Assembly: GCA_029261655.1 (NCBI GenBank)
Contig: JAJDAY010000022.1
Span: forward strand, 124,001-188,000
DNA from: Nitrospinaceae bacterium
GTDB lineage: Bacteria; Nitrospinota; Nitrospinia; Nitrospinales; VA-1
Reading direction: 5' to 3'
DNA length: 64,000 nucleotides
The position numbers and the translations under genes are program-made. Below are positions 43,750-53,116 of the stretch, in pieces (the first letter of the stretch is position 1; the number at the start of each line of letters is the position of its first letter). Below the pieces are notes generated by a model. The model worked only from the letters and a program-made list of their open reading frames with translations, made no database searches and was not told the origin of the DNA.

Positions 43750-44743
43750 CGATCCCACAGCATTTTCCATAATCATTCCCTTTAAAACCTGGTCGCCCGA
43801 TCTGGACGAATGCCTTTCACATATTGGGAATTTATCCGGCAACAACTATGAAATCATTCTATTGCCGGATGACAAGCTCGCCCTCCCCGAAAAGTTCAGC
43901 CATTTGCCTGTTGCGATACTCCCGACAGGTGAAGTGAACCCGGCTATCAAGCGGGATATGGCGGCAAAAAAATCCAGGGGAGAGTTTCTGGCTTTCATTG
44001 ACGACGACGCCTACCCCGAACCAGACTGGCTGGAGATCGCTCATCAATATTTCAGCCAACATCCCGATGTGGGTGCCATTGGCGGACCGGCCATCACCCC
44101 TCAGCACGACCCTTTCTGGGCGCGTGTTTCAGGCGCCGTGTTTTTGAGTCCCGTGTCGGGCGGCAACCCGGAACGCTATGTTCCCTGTCCACCTGGTAGA
44201 AAAGTAGATGACTGGCCAAGTGTGAACTTGATCGTCCGTAAAAAAGAATTTTTAGTGGCAGGCGGGTTTGACTCTAATTACTGGCCGGGAGAAGATACTC
44301 TTTTTTGCATGAAATTTATCGAGCAAACAGGTTCTAAAATAGTGTATGTTCCCGAACTCGTTGTCTGGCATCATCGCAGACCGGGACTGCCCAAACACTT
44401 GCGGCAAATCGGAAATTACGGGTTACATCGGGGATTTTTTGCGAAAAAATTTCCCAAAACATCGAGAAAATTCAAATATTTTATTCCCTCCCTCTGGGTC
44501 TGTTTTGTTATTTTCGGCCTGATGATTTCCTTTGCCTCAAAACTGGCGGGCTTATTATACCTTGCGGGTTGGGCGATCTACCTGATTGCACTGGTGATCT
44601 CATGGAAAGACATTAGGCGTCATGAACCCGTGAGCGTTGCCCTTGGAGCGGTTCCTTATATAATTTTAACTCATATCTGGTACGGGTTGCGATTTGCCAT
44701 GGGCCTGACATCACGGGAACTTAGAAGCTCCCTGGGCAGGTGA
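43742..44743 (+). CDS. GT2 family glycosyltransferase with C-terminal membrane segment
   Basis: A 333-residue protein with a GT-A domain: FSIIIPFKTWSPDLDECLSH, ILLPDDKLALP, metal site DDD at 87-89 in FIDDDAYPEPDW, and GGFDSNYWPGEDTLFC. Two or three hydrophobic helices at about 240-300 place it at the inner membrane, unlike most soluble GT2 enzymes in the region. It starts inside the previous gene (eight-base overlap) and is followed by a flavin reductase-like gene after 48 bases. Donor and acceptor are unknown. Confidence 0.85.
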   Translation: MSDDPTAFSIIIPFKTWSPDLDECLSHIGNLSGNNYEIILLPDDKLALPEKFSHLPVAILPTGEVNPAIKRDMAAKKSRGEFLAFIDDDAYPEPDWLEIAHQYFSQHPDVGAIGGPAITPQHDPFWARVSGAVFLSPVSGGNPERYVPCPPGRKVDDWPSVNLIVRKKEFLVAGGFDSNYWPGEDTLFCMKFIEQTGSKIVYVPELVVWHHRRPGLPKHLRQIGNYGLHRGFFAKKFPKTSRKFKYFIPSLWVCFVIFGLMISFASKLAGLLYLAGWAIYLIALVISWKDIRRHEPVSVALGAVPYIILTHIWYGLRFAMGLTSRELRSSLGR

Positions 44744-44791
44744 ACGTTACATCAATGATTTTGATGCCAGGAAAATCTTAAGGGGAAATTT

Positions 44792-45433
44792 TTGCTACAT
44801 AAAGTAATGGAAGTCCGCGATCTTTCTGAGTCGACCTACGTGATCCGGCTGGAACGGGATGGTTTTTCGTTCAAGCCCGGGCAGTGCGTCAACCTCGGTC
44901 TCAAGGGAAGCGGCATCAACCGGGAATATTCCACATACTCCGGGGTCGACGATCCCTATCTGGAATTTCTTATCAAGGAAGTGAAGGCAGGAACCGTTTC
45001 ACCGGGGCTTCGAAAGGCAGAACCCGGTTCAGAGGTTGAACTCCACGGACCCTACGGTTCGTTTTTCATTGATCCTGAGAAAATCAAAAGCTCTCAGTTT
45101 GTTTTCATTGGTACCGGCACAGGAATCGCCCCCTTTCATTCTTTTGTCCTCAGTTATCCGAACCTGGACTACCAGATAATCAACGGAATTCGCGAAGTCT
45201 CCGAGCAACATGATTACCAGGATTACGATCCTTCCCGAATCGCTTGTTGCGTGTCCAGGAAAAAGTGGGACGGATTCAATGGCCGGGTTTCTGATTACCT
45301 GAAACAAATGGAGATTTCTCTCGATAAAGTATATTATCTTTGTGGAAATCAGGGAATGATCCACGACACTTATGATATTCTGCGTCAGGCAGGCGTGTCA
45401 GGAGATAAAATTTTTACAGAAGCTTTTTTCTGA
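44792..45433 (+). CDS. Ferredoxin-NADP reductase-like FAD/NAD oxidoreductase, no Fe-S domain
   Basis: A 213-residue FNR-fold protein: flavin-binding NREYSTYSG (RxYS), KAGTVSPGL, then the nicotinamide-binding FIGTGTGIAPFHSFVL and VYYLCGNQGMIHDTYDIL. It has only the flavin and NAD(P) domains; the [2Fe-2S] domain found in sugar deoxygenation reductases (AscD/DdhD type) is absent. It could pass electrons to one of the radical SAM enzymes next to it, or belong to a deoxysugar step. TTG start behind AAGGGG. The partner is inferred from position only. Confidence 0.8.
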   Translation: MLHKVMEVRDLSESTYVIRLERDGFSFKPGQCVNLGLKGSGINREYSTYSGVDDPYLEFLIKEVKAGTVSPGLRKAEPGSEVELHGPYGSFFIDPEKIKSSQFVFIGTGTGIAPFHSFVLSYPNLDYQIINGIREVSEQHDYQDYDPSRIACCVSRKKWDGFNGRVSDYLKQMEISLDKVYYLCGNQGMIHDTYDILRQAGVSGDKIFTEAFF

Positions 45434-45571
45434 CCCGCATTTCGCAGGCTTTCACCCTTGAGGGCAACATGCCACAGTGATCTACCGGCAAACGCTGTCC
45501 CGGCATCATACTTAAATTGGATCTTCAAAAAACCAATCTCTGTCTAACCTTTTGAAGTTGGACCATCCTTC

Positions 45572-47086
45572 ATGAAAATAGCCATATCTTACCCTCCCAT
45601 CGTAAATAAAGACGGCCAAAAGGCCATGGTGTCCCAGAACCGTAATGTCCAGTTCTTTAAAAAGCCGACCTACCTGCTTCCCGTGGTTCAAGGTCAGGCG
45701 GCGACGTGGCTGAAAAATCTGGGCTATGACGTTCTTTGGGACGACGGAAATTCCCAATTAAAAACTTTTGACCAATGGTATCAGGATCTTCTCAACTGGG
45801 CGCCGGATGTCGTGGTTTTTGAAAGCACCACGCCTGTGATGAAGTTTTATTGGCAGTTGATCAATAAATTGAAATCCGACCGGCCCAACTGCATTGCCAT
45901 CATGACCGGCTATCACTCGATGCGCAAACCCGAAGAAACTCTGCAAATGAGCGCAACGGATATAGTTCTGAGAAGCAATCACATTGATTTTGTACTCAGG
46001 AAACTCATCCCCTACATCGACGAGCACTCAAACTGGAGAGACGAGTGCCCCATCGAAGGCCTCATGATCCGCAGGGACGAAAAAGATTTTTACGATTCCG
46101 GCAATTTCAAGCAGATCGAACCTCTCGATCTTTCACCGGACGTCGACCGCGATCTCGTCCAGTGGAAAAACTACGCTTATGAAAATGGAAATTATCTGCA
46201 AACACCGGGAACCTATGCCACCAGCGTGGTTCGCGACTGCATGTTCGGGAAATGCACCTTTTGCCGTTACAACGGACCCGACCTGACTTTTTCCGTCCGG
46301 TCCGTGCAAAAGAGCCTGGACGAATATCAGCGGCTGGTGGAAGACTATGGCGCGAGGGAAATTTTCGACGACTCCGGAGTCTGGTATCGGGGTCAGGAAG
46401 CCAGGGAGTTTGCGAAAGGCATCATAGACCGCGGCCTGCACAAGAAAGACTGCTATTTTGGTTTCAACACCCGTTTTGGTTATCTGGACGAAGAAACCGT
46501 CGCTCTACTCGCCAAAGCCAACTTTCGTTTCGTGCTGATCGGTCTTGAGGCCAGCGATGAAGAAACTCTGGCACGGCTCAACAAAGGTTACGGGGTGGGC
46601 GATGCCGAACAAAATCTGAAAATATACACCAAGCACGGACTGTTCCCCCACCTCACCATCATGGTGGGCTACTATTGGCAAACGCAAAAACAGTTGGACC
46701 AGACCGTGAAAACCGTGCAGAACCTAATGTTCAAGGGTCTGGCCCGCACGCTTCAGGTCACCCTTTGCACGCCACTGGACTTCACGCCCTATCACCAGGA
46801 ATGCATTGACAACAAGGTCTTGCTGGCCGAAGATTATGACGACTTCGACATGAGCAAGCTCATCGTTAAAACGCCCCTTCCGCATGACGCCTATTATGCC
46901 GCGATACGACAAATATACGGCATTGCATTCAACCCGAGATTTGTCGCCCGCCAGTTGAACTTTCTGTCCTTGCAAAACAAATCCGACTGGCAATTTTTAT
47001 TCACTTATGGCACAAGGGCTGTTCGCCGTGTCCGGCAACATGTGTTTAATTTGACAAAGCATGAGGGCAAACCTGTAAACACATGA
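45572..47086 (+). CDS. B12-binding-type radical SAM protein with C-x4-C-x2-C cluster motif
   Basis: A 504-residue protein with a Rossmann-like N-terminal region (VVFESTTPVMKFYWQL; IAIMTGYHSMRKPEETLQMS) and a radical SAM barrel. The cluster ligands are Cys223, Cys228 and Cys231 (DCMFGKCTFC), one residue longer than the usual C-x3-C-x2-C. FDDSGVWYRGQEAREFA and IGLEASDEETLARLNKGYG are typical of the B12-type family. It lies 138 bases behind the flavin reductase-like gene and before the detached YfhO-like module gene. A sugar- or lipid-modifying role is inferred only from context. Confidence 0.8.
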   Translation: MKIAISYPPIVNKDGQKAMVSQNRNVQFFKKPTYLLPVVQGQAATWLKNLGYDVLWDDGNSQLKTFDQWYQDLLNWAPDVVVFESTTPVMKFYWQLINKLKSDRPNCIAIMTGYHSMRKPEETLQMSATDIVLRSNHIDFVLRKLIPYIDEHSNWRDECPIEGLMIRRDEKDFYDSGNFKQIEPLDLSPDVDRDLVQWKNYAYENGNYLQTPGTYATSVVRDCMFGKCTFCRYNGPDLTFSVRSVQKSLDEYQRLVEDYGAREIFDDSGVWYRGQEAREFAKGIIDRGLHKKDCYFGFNTRFGYLDEETVALLAKANFRFVLIGLEASDEETLARLNKGYGVGDAEQNLKIYTKHGLFPHLTIMVGYYWQTQKQLDQTVKTVQNLMFKGLARTLQVTLCTPLDFTPYHQECIDNKVLLAEDYDDFDMSKLIVKTPLPHDAYYAAIRQIYGIAFNPRFVARQLNFLSLQNKSDWQFLFTYGTRAVRRVRQHVFNLTKHEGKPVNT

Positions 47087-47202
47087 GCCTCTTCTCTGAT
47101 TCAGTCATGCCTCGTCTCAAAAAAAACGTCGCGTCAGGATCTCTCCTAAAAGCACACCCGGCGATAAAATCACGCTGTTACTCAATCCGTCCCTGAGAAT
47201 TC

Positions 47203-48177
47203 ATGGGAATTAGAAACCAGCTCAAAATCACCCTCATGGTTTCTTTGACCTTTTGCCTGCTTGTTTTAGGTGGTGGTGGTCAAGGGTTGACCCCCCCGGC
47301 CCATGCCGATGATAGACAAAAGGGTCTTGACTTTATAGAGAATTTTATTGAAACGCTGGATTCCGAAAAGGACAAAAACATTTTTTTCATCGAAGACCAG
47401 AATTCAGTTTATCTGGAATCAATGAGAAAAATTCTTTTTGCGCTGAACTTCGAAGACAAGGTTTTGCTCGATCCCGAGTCCGGTGTCGAGGTCCATTATT
47501 TAAAAAGTGCCGAAAAACTTTTGTTTCCAGATATTGAGTTCTTAAAGATCAATCCGACAAAATACCGTCTGCGTATTCACCGGGCCAGGAACGATTTTCC
47601 GCTGGTTTTCAACGAAACCTTCCACCGTGAGTGGACGGTTTATTTGAAACCCTGGAACCCTGAGTCCGGATCAGCAGGCGAACCCGGAAAAAATCAAAAA
47701 AAGGCTATCAGCTCTATTGCCGCCCCTAATGCGGTCAGGAACAACAAACTGCCTCTGGGGGACATTTGGGAAACGTGGTTTCCGGGCAGTCTCCAGGCCA
47801 TGTGCCCTGAGAATAAAGAACCGGATAAGCTCTGTTTTAAGGGCGATCCTGAAATTTGGAATATTGACCACGCTCTCGACTCGAAAGTCGTGAGATGGCC
47901 GGAAGCCTTCCACTGGCAAGCCAATGGATACGCAAACAGCTGGTGGATGGATCTCGACCTCCTCAAAAAATTGCCTGCCGTTAAAGATCAAAAATCCGGA
48001 TGGTACCAATTGCATCCAGATGGAAGTGTGGATTTTGAATTAGTGATAGAATTCTGGCCGCAAAGATTATTTTACCTGGGAATTCTTATCAGCGGAATCG
48101 TGGTCACCGCCTGCGCCGGGTATCTTTTCTTCCGCGGGGTTTCTTCTTTGGCGCGAAGACCAAAAAAGATCGCCTGA
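47203..48177 (+). CDS. Secreted/anchored protein with stand-alone YfhO-like C-terminal module
   Basis: A 324-residue protein: N-terminal signal peptide (about 1-36, cleavage near AHA), an extracytoplasmic domain, and a C-terminal helix (about 290-310). Two parts match the C-terminal modules of the giant membrane proteins by eye: LKINPTKYRLRI and FPLVFNETFHREWTVYL (114-148), then ANGYANSWW and FELVIEFWPQRLFYLGI before the last helix. It lacks the rest of the giant protein. Two cysteines (MCPENKEPDKLC) may form a disulfide. It may be an accessory or binding subunit acting with the giant proteins; no name exists that I know. Confidence 0.65.
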   Translation: MGIRNQLKITLMVSLTFCLLVLGGGGQGLTPPAHADDRQKGLDFIENFIETLDSEKDKNIFFIEDQNSVYLESMRKILFALNFEDKVLLDPESGVEVHYLKSAEKLLFPDIEFLKINPTKYRLRIHRARNDFPLVFNETFHREWTVYLKPWNPESGSAGEPGKNQKKAISSIAAPNAVRNNKLPLGDIWETWFPGSLQAMCPENKEPDKLCFKGDPEIWNIDHALDSKVVRWPEAFHWQANGYANSWWMDLDLLKKLPAVKDQKSGWYQLHPDGSVDFELVIEFWPQRLFYLGILISGIVVTACAGYLFFRGVSSLARRPKKIA

Positions 48178-48243
48178 TGAAAGTTTTTTCCTGAAGTCAT
48201 AACTGTTCGAGCTAAAGCAACTACAAACGAGAGCACAAACTGA

Positions 48244-49341
48244 ATGATCCCTTTATTCGATATCAGCAGGCAATATCAAGCCATCAAGAAAGAAATCAAC
48301 CAATCCCTCCAGGAAACCATCGACAGCGGCAAATTCATTCTCGGACCGGATGTCAGCGAGTTTGAGGAAATGTTCGCCTCCTACCAGAGAGCCGGACATT
48401 GCGTTGGAGCCGCCTCAGGAACGGGGGCAATACAACTCGCGTTGCTGGCGCTTGGAATCGGGCCCGGCGATGAAGTCATCACGGTGCCCAACAGTTTTGT
48501 CGCCACCGCCGAGGCGGTCACGCAAACGGGCGCCCAGGTGGTTTTTGTAGACGTGGACGCGAAAAGCTACACAATGGACCCCGATCTGATTGAGGCCGCG
48601 ATCACACCCAAAACCCGCGCGATCCTTCCCGTGCATTTATACGGGCAGATGGCGGACATGGACCGGATTCTTGAAATTGCGCGCAAACACAATCTGGCGG
48701 TGGTCGAAGACGCCGCCCAGGCGCATGGCGCAGAATATAAAGGCAAACGAGCAGGTGAAGTCAGCCACGCCGCCTGCTTCAGCTTTTTTCCGACTAAAAA
48801 CCTCGGGGCTTTCGGAGATGCGGGGGCGTTGGTCACCAACGACCCCGACTTGGCTCGAAAAGCCCGCACCATCTCGGACCACGGTCGCGGCGACAAGCAC
48901 GACTCCATTATTCACGGGCATAACAACCGGCTGGACAGCATTCAGGCCGCCGTACTGAAAGTGAAGTTGCCTCATATGGACCGATGGAATGACCTGAGGC
49001 GGCAATGGTCTCATCAGTTAAATAAACTAATATCAAATGCGGACGTTTTCCTGCCCGAAGAAATGGACTACGCCAAACATGTTTTTCACTTGTATATCAT
49101 TCAGGCGGATAAAAGAGACGCTCTGGCGGAATATCTTCATGGACAAGGAATCATCACGGGCATTCATTACAAAATTCCAATCCACCTGCAAAAATCCTAT
49201 TCCGGGTTGGGAAAAAGAGCTGGCAGTTTCCCCGTATCTGAGAATCTGGGAAATAAAATTCTTTCTCTGCCCATGTTTCCTGAACTGACTGAAGACGAGG
49301 TTAAAAAGCTGGCAAACGCTGTTAATACGTTTAACAAATAA
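48244..49341 (+). CDS. DegT/DnrJ/EryC1/StrS family sugar aminotransferase
   Basis: A 365-residue PLP enzyme that would transaminate a keto-sugar nucleotide to an amino sugar. The PLP lysine is Lys185 in SFFPTKNLGAFGDAG, the cofactor-binding aspartate is Asp156 in VVEDAAQAHGA, and SGTGAIQLALLALGIGPGDE and VPNSFVATAEAV mark the N-terminal half. HGHNNRLDSIQAAVLKVKLP is diagnostic. Together with the later GNAT gene it suggests an N-acylated amino sugar in the polymer. It starts 67 bases behind the module gene. Confidence 0.93.
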   Translation: MIPLFDISRQYQAIKKEINQSLQETIDSGKFILGPDVSEFEEMFASYQRAGHCVGAASGTGAIQLALLALGIGPGDEVITVPNSFVATAEAVTQTGAQVVFVDVDAKSYTMDPDLIEAAITPKTRAILPVHLYGQMADMDRILEIARKHNLAVVEDAAQAHGAEYKGKRAGEVSHAACFSFFPTKNLGAFGDAGALVTNDPDLARKARTISDHGRGDKHDSIIHGHNNRLDSIQAAVLKVKLPHMDRWNDLRRQWSHQLNKLISNADVFLPEEMDYAKHVFHLYIIQADKRDALAEYLHGQGIITGIHYKIPIHLQKSYSGLGKRAGSFPVSENLGNKILSLPMFPELTEDEVKKLANAVNTFNK

Positions 49342-49363
49342 TAGGGGAATAACACACTTCAAC

Positions 49364-50623
49364 ATGCTCAATAATGAGACGCCCTTCGATTCCAGCCATC
49401 CACTTGCGAAAACCCGTGTATGTCTGGTCAGTTATACCTGGAAAGATGAAAAAGGGCGCCCTTCTCATCTTGCAGGACCTCCCCAGGATCTATACCGGTA
49501 CCTGAAGTCACGGGCGAAAGAAGTTGTGTTTATCGAGCAACCTCAATCTTATTGTCCCGATATCACACCAACAATGACCGTTTGCGAAAACGGCGTGGAA
49601 AAAAAAGCCATTCGCTTTCCCATGTTCTGGTTCCCTTATAAAAAAGGCAGGGCGGATATCCAACTAACCCCTTTCCCTTACGTAGTTTTTAAAATTCGGG
49701 AAATTTTATCCACAGGGTATTTCCTGCTTCGCCTTCGCCGAAGGTTTGATCTTTATGTAGGGGTGGAAGCTGTCAATGCGATCATCGGGATATGGCTTCG
49801 CCGGTTCAGGATTGTCAAACGGATGGTTTATGACGTGATCGACTATTCTCCCGAACGGTTTTACAGTGCAAAACTCAACTGGATCTTCCATGCCATGGAC
49901 CGCTACTGCGTGCGCCGCGCGGACTGGGCCTGGGTACAAAGCGGTAGAATCGAGCCAATGCGTCTAAAGCTGGGTGCCAGGGCCGATCAAATATGTCCGC
50001 AGATATTAAAACCATCGGGGTTTGGCGCTGATGTCTCCTCCCTCAAAGTGGACTCAAAAGAAAATTTTAACCCACATCAACTTGTTTTTGTTGGAACACT
50101 CCACCATAGGGATGGTGTGGATTGCCTGGTGGAAGCCATGCCGAGGATTTTAGAAAAAGTTCCCAAAGCCACGCTGATCATTGTCGGCGATGGAGACGAA
50201 ATGCAAAAGTTGTGTGATCGAGTCCGGGATCTTGGACTGAAAAAAAATATCGAATTTATGGGGCTCATAGGAAACTCAACGGAAGTTGAAGATCTGCTCG
50301 CCTCCTCTGCCCTCGGCATCGTCCCCTACCGAAAGGATGCGCTTTCCCTGAAACATTTCAACGACCCTTCCAAACCACGGCTATACCTGGGATGTGGACT
50401 GCCTGTGATCATCACGGATGTCCCTGAGGTTGCCAGGGAAATCCATCAAAGAAAAGCTGGGCTCATCATCGACTGGACACCGGAAGCGTTGGCAGACGCC
50501 GTCTTGTCTCTCTTGACCGATCAAGCCAAACTTGCCGAATTTCGAGCGAACAGTTTGAAAATGGCAGAGGACTACACCTGGGATCACATTTTTTCCGATG
50601 TCTTTAGACAGATGGGCTATTGA
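49364..50623 (+). CDS. GT4-like (GT-B fold) glycosyltransferase
   Basis: A 419-residue protein with C-terminal donor-domain features HQLVFVGTLHHRDGVDCLVE, ATLIIVGDGDEMQKL, IEFMGLIGNSTEVEDLLASS, and LGCGLPVIITDVPEVAREIH in place of the classic E-x7-E. The N-terminal half contains VYDVIDYSPERFYS and ADWAWVQSGRI, seen in glycosyltransferases of exopolysaccharide loci. No membrane helix is evident. It begins 23 bases after the aminotransferase. A gene-free gap of 228 bases follows, with no clear signal. Confidence 0.85.
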   Translation: MLNNETPFDSSHPLAKTRVCLVSYTWKDEKGRPSHLAGPPQDLYRYLKSRAKEVVFIEQPQSYCPDITPTMTVCENGVEKKAIRFPMFWFPYKKGRADIQLTPFPYVVFKIREILSTGYFLLRLRRRFDLYVGVEAVNAIIGIWLRRFRIVKRMVYDVIDYSPERFYSAKLNWIFHAMDRYCVRRADWAWVQSGRIEPMRLKLGARADQICPQILKPSGFGADVSSLKVDSKENFNPHQLVFVGTLHHRDGVDCLVEAMPRILEKVPKATLIIVGDGDEMQKLCDRVRDLGLKKNIEFMGLIGNSTEVEDLLASSALGIVPYRKDALSLKHFNDPSKPRLYLGCGLPVIITDVPEVAREIHQRKAGLIIDWTPEALADAVLSLLTDQAKLAEFRANSLKMAEDYTWDHIFSDVFRQMGY

Positions 50624-50851
50624 GGTGACAGTAACCGGTTCTGAAAAAATTCAGCTTCGACAAGGGCACAGTCTGTATCGGGATCTGCTGGGAGGTGGTT
50701 CTACACAGTCAGAAATAGTCATCTTTTAACTGAAGATTTTAGGCAATTATGATTTAATCCTATCCTTTAAATCCCAACGCCTGTTGCGTATTTGGACATG
50801 GGAAGCATTTTTTTAGTTTCAACATATTAACTATCCGAAAATATTGAATTA

Positions 50852-51562
50852 ATGACTGAAAAACCGTCTCACCCCTTAAAGTTTCTTTCCGGATTCGAGG
50901 ATAGTCGCCCAGACGCCTATCATCATGTTGATGTTGCCTATGCGGAGGAGTGGATCCGAGGGGAAAAAATATTAAATATCGGTTGCTGGACAGGAAGTTT
51001 CGAAGCGATTTCTTCCGGTCTGCCACAAAAAGCGTTTGCCCTGGACCAGGATATCAATGCTCTTGGTATTGCAAGAGCCGCCCATCCATCGGTTTCATTC
51101 GTCAACGGCAACCTTTTTGAACTTCCCTTTCAAGATAACAGTTTCGATACTGTTCTTTTATTCACGGTTTTTGAACACCTGGGAGGACGGGAGCAAGAAG
51201 CTCTCCAAGAAATCAACCGGGTACTGATTTCAGGCGGAAAACTTGTCTTATCCACCCCCCACAGCCACTGGCTTCACGGAATCATGGACATCGCCCACTG
51301 GATGGTCGACCACCGGCATTTTCATGAAAAGGAAATTGAGGGTCATCTAAACTCGACCGAGTTTAAATTGATCCGACTCGACCTCAAGGGGAAATGGGTC
51401 AGCACATTGTGCATTCCATTATTTTATCTTGGAAAATATTTTTGCCGCACCAACATTTACAAATCTTCATGGTACAAACGTCTGCTTCTCAATGAATCCA
51501 GCCGACCCGGATTCCGTGACATCTATCTGGTCGCTGAAAAAAGTGAGGCTCCTTTAATATGA
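50852..51562 (+). CDS. Class I SAM-dependent methyltransferase
   Basis: A 236-residue methyltransferase with SAM motif ILNIGCWTGSFE at 40-51, acidic motif AFALDQDINALGIARA, and NSFDTVLLFTVFEHLGGREQ, then RVLISGGKLVLSTPH. The rest resembles UbiE/Methyltransf_11-type enzymes of glycan loci. The substrate is unknown. The stop overlaps the start of the following membrane protein by four bases (ATGA), so the two are coupled. Confidence 0.8.
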   Translation: MTEKPSHPLKFLSGFEDSRPDAYHHVDVAYAEEWIRGEKILNIGCWTGSFEAISSGLPQKAFALDQDINALGIARAAHPSVSFVNGNLFELPFQDNSFDTVLLFTVFEHLGGREQEALQEINRVLISGGKLVLSTPHSHWLHGIMDIAHWMVDHRHFHEKEIEGHLNSTEFKLIRLDLKGKWVSTLCIPLFYLGKYFCRTNIYKSSWYKRLLLNESSRPGFRDIYLVAEKSEAPLI

Positions 51563-53100
51563 GTTTGTTCTGGGGATGCATGACGGGACTGCTGGTTTCC
51601 ATCGGGAGTTTTTTTCTTCAGGTTTGGCCCCGAATGCGAAACCGTTATTTCGGAGTGGACACCTGGCGGCATCTTTTAATGGCCGATCACATTAGAATTC
51701 ATAAAGAGCTCCCAAAAACCAGCGAAAAATACATCTTTTCAGAACCCAGCGATTACCCGCCTTTGTTGCGCATCGTCATCTCCTTTTTACCAAAGGAAAT
51801 CGCGGACCGTTACCAGTGGATTATCTCCCCTGTATTTGACATGCTGCACAGCCTCACGTTATTTTTTTCAGGGTGGCTCCTGACCTCCAACGTGTACGGC
51901 GGCTTGATCGCACAAGTAACATATATTCTATCCCCACTGGTGATCATAGAAAACTCCAACCTCACGACAAGATCTTTTGCGTCCTTCTTGTCCAGCCTGA
52001 CGTTTTTTCTGTTTGTCCTTTTTCTGGCCCATGGATCCTACTGGGTCCTTTCTCTGGGATTTTTGTTTGGCATTTTACTCATCACAGCTCATCGGTTTTC
52101 GCTACAGGCTTTTGTTTTTTACACTGCAGGATTGATCATTTATGAAAACAGTTTTTATCCACTCCTCTTTCTATTGGCCTGTCTTGGAGGTGCCATCCTC
52201 GTCACCCGTGGTTATTCCTGGCGCGTACTGACAGGTCATATGCAAATGCTTGAGTATTGGCGAAGAAACATTCACAACCGTTACGCCCATCAAGTGCGGG
52301 GGTTATCCAAAAAATCTTCCGAAAACGGCGAGAAAGACACCAGTGGAGATATTGTATTCAAAATTTACAGCTACATACAGAAATTGCCCCTGATCGCCAT
52401 CCTGGCCTCCAATCCATCCTGTGTGATCCCCTTGCTGGTTGCAATTCTGGGTTTATCGGGGGTTTTACCGGTAAGCGAAGTTGGATTGGGGACGCCGGTC
52501 TGGCAATTGTTGATATTATGGTCCACCTGTTTAACCATCGTGGGTATGGCTATCCGCCAGATCCGTTTTTTTGAGTTCATCGGAGAAGGCGAGCGCTATC
52601 AGGACTCGGGGGTATTTCCGTCGTCTCTTGTGACGGCTCAACTCGCTTTATACCTGATAAACAAAGGTTATACTGCCGAAACATTGACCTGCCTGATGAC
52701 TCTTTGGTCCATAAGCCTTGGCATGTCACTTTACTTGCAATGGAAAGTAGTCTATAAAGACAACGACCGTTCGATTAGAGACGAACTCTGGGATGTTTTC
52801 CGTTTAATCGATGAGCAACCAGAGGAAGTCCGCCTGATGTCTGTCCCACTGTTATTGGCAGATTCGGCCATGTATTTTTCGAAAGCCAAAGTGCTTTCGA
52901 CAGACAGCTCGATCGCTCATCTGAAGCACTACGATGACTTCTTTCCTGTGCTTAAGAAACCTATAAACCAAATTTTAAAACAATATTCCATCACCCATTT
53001 GCTGGTCAATTCCGGGTATGTCGAGTTGAAAGAATTAAACTTAAATCCGGGATATCAAACTTTGCATTCGGGTAAATTTTATCTTCTTCGCATAATATAA
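51559..53100 (+). CDS. Multi-spanning membrane protein, possible GT-C or polymerase-like
   Basis: A 513-residue protein with about 10-11 helices. Near the N-terminus an extracytoplasmic loop carries RYFGVDTWRHLLMADHIR and EPSDYPPLLRIVISFLP, with Asp-x-Trp as in several GT-C enzymes and in O-antigen-related membrane proteins. The C-terminal third is soluble (residues about 405-513: SVPLLLADSAMYFSKAK, then KALK-type strands ending FYLLRII). No named family is recognised; it could use a polyprenyl-linked sugar or polymerise units. It is coupled to the methyltransferase before it. Confidence 0.6.
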   Translation: MSLFWGCMTGLLVSIGSFFLQVWPRMRNRYFGVDTWRHLLMADHIRIHKELPKTSEKYIFSEPSDYPPLLRIVISFLPKEIADRYQWIISPVFDMLHSLTLFFSGWLLTSNVYGGLIAQVTYILSPLVIIENSNLTTRSFASFLSSLTFFLFVLFLAHGSYWVLSLGFLFGILLITAHRFSLQAFVFYTAGLIIYENSFYPLLFLLACLGGAILVTRGYSWRVLTGHMQMLEYWRRNIHNRYAHQVRGLSKKSSENGEKDTSGDIVFKIYSYIQKLPLIAILASNPSCVIPLLVAILGLSGVLPVSEVGLGTPVWQLLILWSTCLTIVGMAIRQIRFFEFIGEGERYQDSGVFPSSLVTAQLALYLINKGYTAETLTCLMTLWSISLGMSLYLQWKVVYKDNDRSIRDELWDVFRLIDEQPEEVRLMSVPLLLADSAMYFSKAKVLSTDSSIAHLKHYDDFFPVLKKPINQILKQYSITHLLVNSGYVELKELNLNPGYQTLHSGKFYLLRII

Positions 53101-53116
53101 GTTTTGGGGGTTGTTA

